Source: Candidatus Poseidoniaceae archaeon (GTDB lineage Archaea > Thermoplasmatota > Poseidoniia > Poseidoniales > Poseidoniaceae). From it: a DNA stretch of 64,000 nt. Where the stretch lies: the NCBI GenBank assembly GCA_030747785.1, contig JASLKC010000055.1, positions 1-64,000 on the forward strand, written 5' to 3'. This document shows positions 62,508-64,000 of the stretch, in pieces. Below the pieces are notes generated by a model. That model had not been told where the DNA came from. It did no database searches and was given only the letters and a program-made list of their open reading frames with translations. The position numbers and the translations under genes were made by a program. Position 1 is the first letter of the stretch; every line of letters begins with the position of its first letter.

Positions 62508-62900
62508 ATGCAGCCACACCCGGACCCGAGTCAATACTATCCTCCACAAGTTGACCCATATGCTCAAACGCAATTCGTTCACCAGAATCCGCAGCCACAA
62601 TATGTTCAACCTCAGATGCAAACAGTCGTGATGCCTACTGCAGGTGCACAGATGGTGATGACCCCTCAAGGTATGGTAATGGTCGGTAAACCTCAGGGTG
62701 ATGGATTGATTACTGCAGCCTACATTCTTGCAATTTGCTCATTAATAATTTCACCATTATTTTGCGGCCTTCCAGCATTTATCTGTGCAGTTATCGCCAT
62801 GTCTCAAGGACATCCAAAGGGCGGAGGCGCACTTGCAGCATCACTTATTTGTCCGGTAATCGGATTCATCATTGCAATGCTGCTGCTCGGGGCGCTTTGA
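62508..62900 (+). CDS. Small membrane protein with Pro/Gln-rich N-terminus
   Basis: 130 aa. The first about 40 residues are rich in Pro, Gln and Tyr (YYPPQVDPYAQTQ), probably disordered and cytosolic. Two spans follow at about 70-92 (AAYILAICSLIISPLFCGLPAF) and 105-128 (GGALAASLICPVIGFIIAMLL), with a GHPKGGG turn between them. The layout resembles DUF4190-like proteins, whose function is unknown. Its stop overlaps the convergent secreted protein by 32 bases. ATG 62508 is supported by the TATA spacing. Confidence 0.72.
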   Translation: MQPHPDPSQYYPPQVDPYAQTQFVHQNPQPQYVQPQMQTVVMPTAGAQMVMTPQGMVMVGKPQGDGLITAAYILAICSLIISPLFCGLPAFICAVIAMSQGHPKGGGALAASLICPVIGFIIAMLLLGAL

Positions 62901-63330
62901 AAACCCACACAATTACTCCAATTAATACACATGTTAATCTGAGGTCTACAGCCATAGGCTCGAGAACGTGGAATTCGATACTTTGTTCGTAGCGAATATT
63001 ATCGGTTTTGTAACTCTTCAATACATATTCACCTTCCTCTAGATGCCATTCTTCATCACAAGGTGCATCTCTGGGTTTATCTTCCGAAGAGGCGATTTCC
63101 ATATTTCCCTTGATCAAAAACCACTCTAAATAGGTACTATTTCCATCCCGAAAAGCCTCGCAGTGGTATGTTACTCTGACAGTATCACCTTTCCAAGGAT
63201 TGATAGTGATAATGACCTCTTCATTGATGGGTTCTTCTTCTACATTGATTACTTGCTCAGGCGGATTTGATAATGACAACTCGAGTATCAATAACAGAAC
63301 TAGAGAGGTCAAGATTGGCGCCTTCATCAT
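62869..63330 (-). CDS. Small exported protein with C-terminal membrane span
   Basis: 153 aa. The signal peptide (APILTSLVLLLILELSLS) precedes an outer beta-sandwich-like domain (VRVTYHCEAFRDGNSTYLEWF) with one Cys pair (C58-like and DAPCDEEW). A membrane span near 129-145 (LTCVLIGVIVWVF) and a short tail follow. The family is unknown. The start is ATG 63330 or 63327. The end overlaps the small membrane protein by 32 bases, the longest overlap in the window. It starts 1 base after the methyltransferase stop on the same strand, so the two are cotranscribed. Confidence 0.65.
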   Translation of the reverse strand: MMKAPILTSLVLLLILELSLSNPPEQVINVEEEPINEEVIITINPWKGDTVRVTYHCEAFRDGNSTYLEWFLIKGNMEIASSEDKPRDAPCDEEWHLEEGEYVLKSYKTDNIRYEQSIEFHVLEPMAVDLRLTCVLIGVIVWVFKAPRAAALQ

Positions 63331-63331
63331 C

Positions 63332-63952
63332 TTAGTTCGACCTCACAAGGTGAATACGCACCACATGTGCCTTTCCTCTATGTAGGTCTGATTCGTCTAG
63401 AATCGTAGTTTCTACAGCAGCATGCAGAACTTCAAACCCATTACCAATGGTGTCCATCACTTCATCAAGTTCCCAAAGGAGGTCAAGTGATTTCGGTCCA
63501 CCACTACTCATTTCCATTTGGCTAGTATGATATCCTTCAGTGATGAAATGACCACCGATTTTTAGAGAATTTAACATCCGGGGATAGTGGATGGTAAACA
63601 TGTCCCAAGGAACATGGAACCATGAACAAGCAATCAGATCGAAATCCTCTTGAGAGAATTCTCTGGTCTCAAGGTCGTCTACTTCATATGAAACTTCTAC
63701 ACCGTTTTCATTTGCAAGAGATTGACATTTATTCTGTCCAACTGGAGAAAGGTCGAACACATGTGCCTCCCAACCCTTTGTTGCAGCCCATACAGCATTT
63801 CTCCCTTCACCATCTGCTGGAAATGATGCCTTTCCAGGAGTCAAAGGCGATATTCTCTCCTCAAGCCAGCGATTAGGTTCTCGACCGTATGCCCAACCTT
63901 TCCCACTGAATCTTGCATCCCAAGCTTCAGCACCTGATTTGACATTACTCAA
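63332..63952 (-). CDS. Class I SAM-dependent methyltransferase
   Basis: 206 aa. The opening (AEAWDARFSGKGWAYGREPN) and the rest resemble TehB/thiopurine-type methyltransferases. It has a SAM-binding loop (ADGEGRNAVWAA), the acidic end of beta-2 (AHVFDLSPVG), DDLETREFSQEDFDLIACSW and GGHFITEGYHTSQM. The substrate is unknown. TTG 63952 is the start because AAGGAGGGG lies about 6 bases upstream and no ATG is near; the frame stays open to the window edge, so a longer product is not excluded. Upstream of the small exported protein gene. Confidence 0.82.
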   Translation of the reverse strand: MSNVKSGAEAWDARFSGKGWAYGREPNRWLEERISPLTPGKASFPADGEGRNAVWAATKGWEAHVFDLSPVGQNKCQSLANENGVEVSYEVDDLETREFSQEDFDLIACSWFHVPWDMFTIHYPRMLNSLKIGGHFITEGYHTSQMEMSSGGPKSLDLLWELDEVMDTIGNGFEVLHAAVETTILDESDLHRGKAHVVRIHLVRSN

Positions 63953-64000
63953 TTTTTCCCCTCCTTGGAGAATTTGATTAGCCCATGGTCTTCGATAACT

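Overview
The window reads as chromosome of a marine planktonic euryarchaeon, most likely Candidatus Poseidoniales (Marine Group II, Thermoplasmatota). This rests on inference from several signs. Archaeal-type genes (Taw2 of the wyosine pathway, stand-alone Lrp/RAM proteins, a JAMM protease, an intronless tRNA-Phe without encoded CCA) sit among bacterial-type ones (uvrC, gpmA, RNase PH, trhO, X-Pro peptidase). There are also many very large secreted proteins with calcium-binding repeats and a single C-terminal membrane anchor. Genes are packed tightly, with many 4-10 base overlaps. Operon-internal genes carry GGTGA or GGAGG ribosome sites a few bases before the start, while several first genes look leaderless behind a TATA element.

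Layout. 1-4.5 kb: an export-type ABC transporter (FtsX/MacB-like permease with a pentapeptide-repeat insert, ATPase with a zinc-ribbon tail) and a small orphan gene behind a perfect 16-bp palindrome. 4.6-9.2 kb: a two-subunit NAD-dependent formate dehydrogenase (NuoE-NuoF fusion plus molybdopterin catalytic subunit). 9.2-17.5 kb: housekeeping and small genes (trhO, cupin, gpmA, DUF1499, JAMM protease, receiver domain, X-Pro peptidase, membrane-anchored cyclophilin). 17.5-29.9 kb: an M60-type surface metallopeptidase with Ig-like repeats, taw2, a large anchored surface protein, uvrC, a winged-helix STAND ATPase and two RAM-domain proteins. 29.9-51.4 kb: a surface-protein island with a beta-helix/PKD protein, two glycosyltransferases, an Asp-box propeller protein, two thrombospondin-type-3-like proteins (one of 2048 aa with a seven-bladed FG-GAP propeller), a DUF4105 protein, thiN, and an EF-hand/zinc-ribbon protein. 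51.4-64 kb: M29 and M32 peptidases, dihydroorotase-mog-membrane protein operon, tRNA-Phe next to RNase PH, thiolase, a ZIP metal transporter divergent from a NikR-like regulator, and small membrane or secreted proteins ending in a methyltransferase.

How they fit together. The organism appears to be a proteolytic heterotroph (M60, M29, M32, X-Pro peptidase, JAMM) that can also draw electrons from formate; Mog at 56 kb serves the same molybdopterin cofactor. Taw2 has its substrate tRNA, tRNA-Phe with G37, in the same window. The most unusual material is the calcium-dependent surface apparatus at 38-51 kb. Two anchored proteins share a composite Cys/Trp-framed calcium repeat, and the larger one sends an acidic plus RGP-repeat tail into the cytoplasm directly upstream of a gene for a cytosolic EF-hand protein. 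No insertion sequence, prophage, CRISPR array or rRNA was seen, and no stretch over 300 bases lacks a gene.
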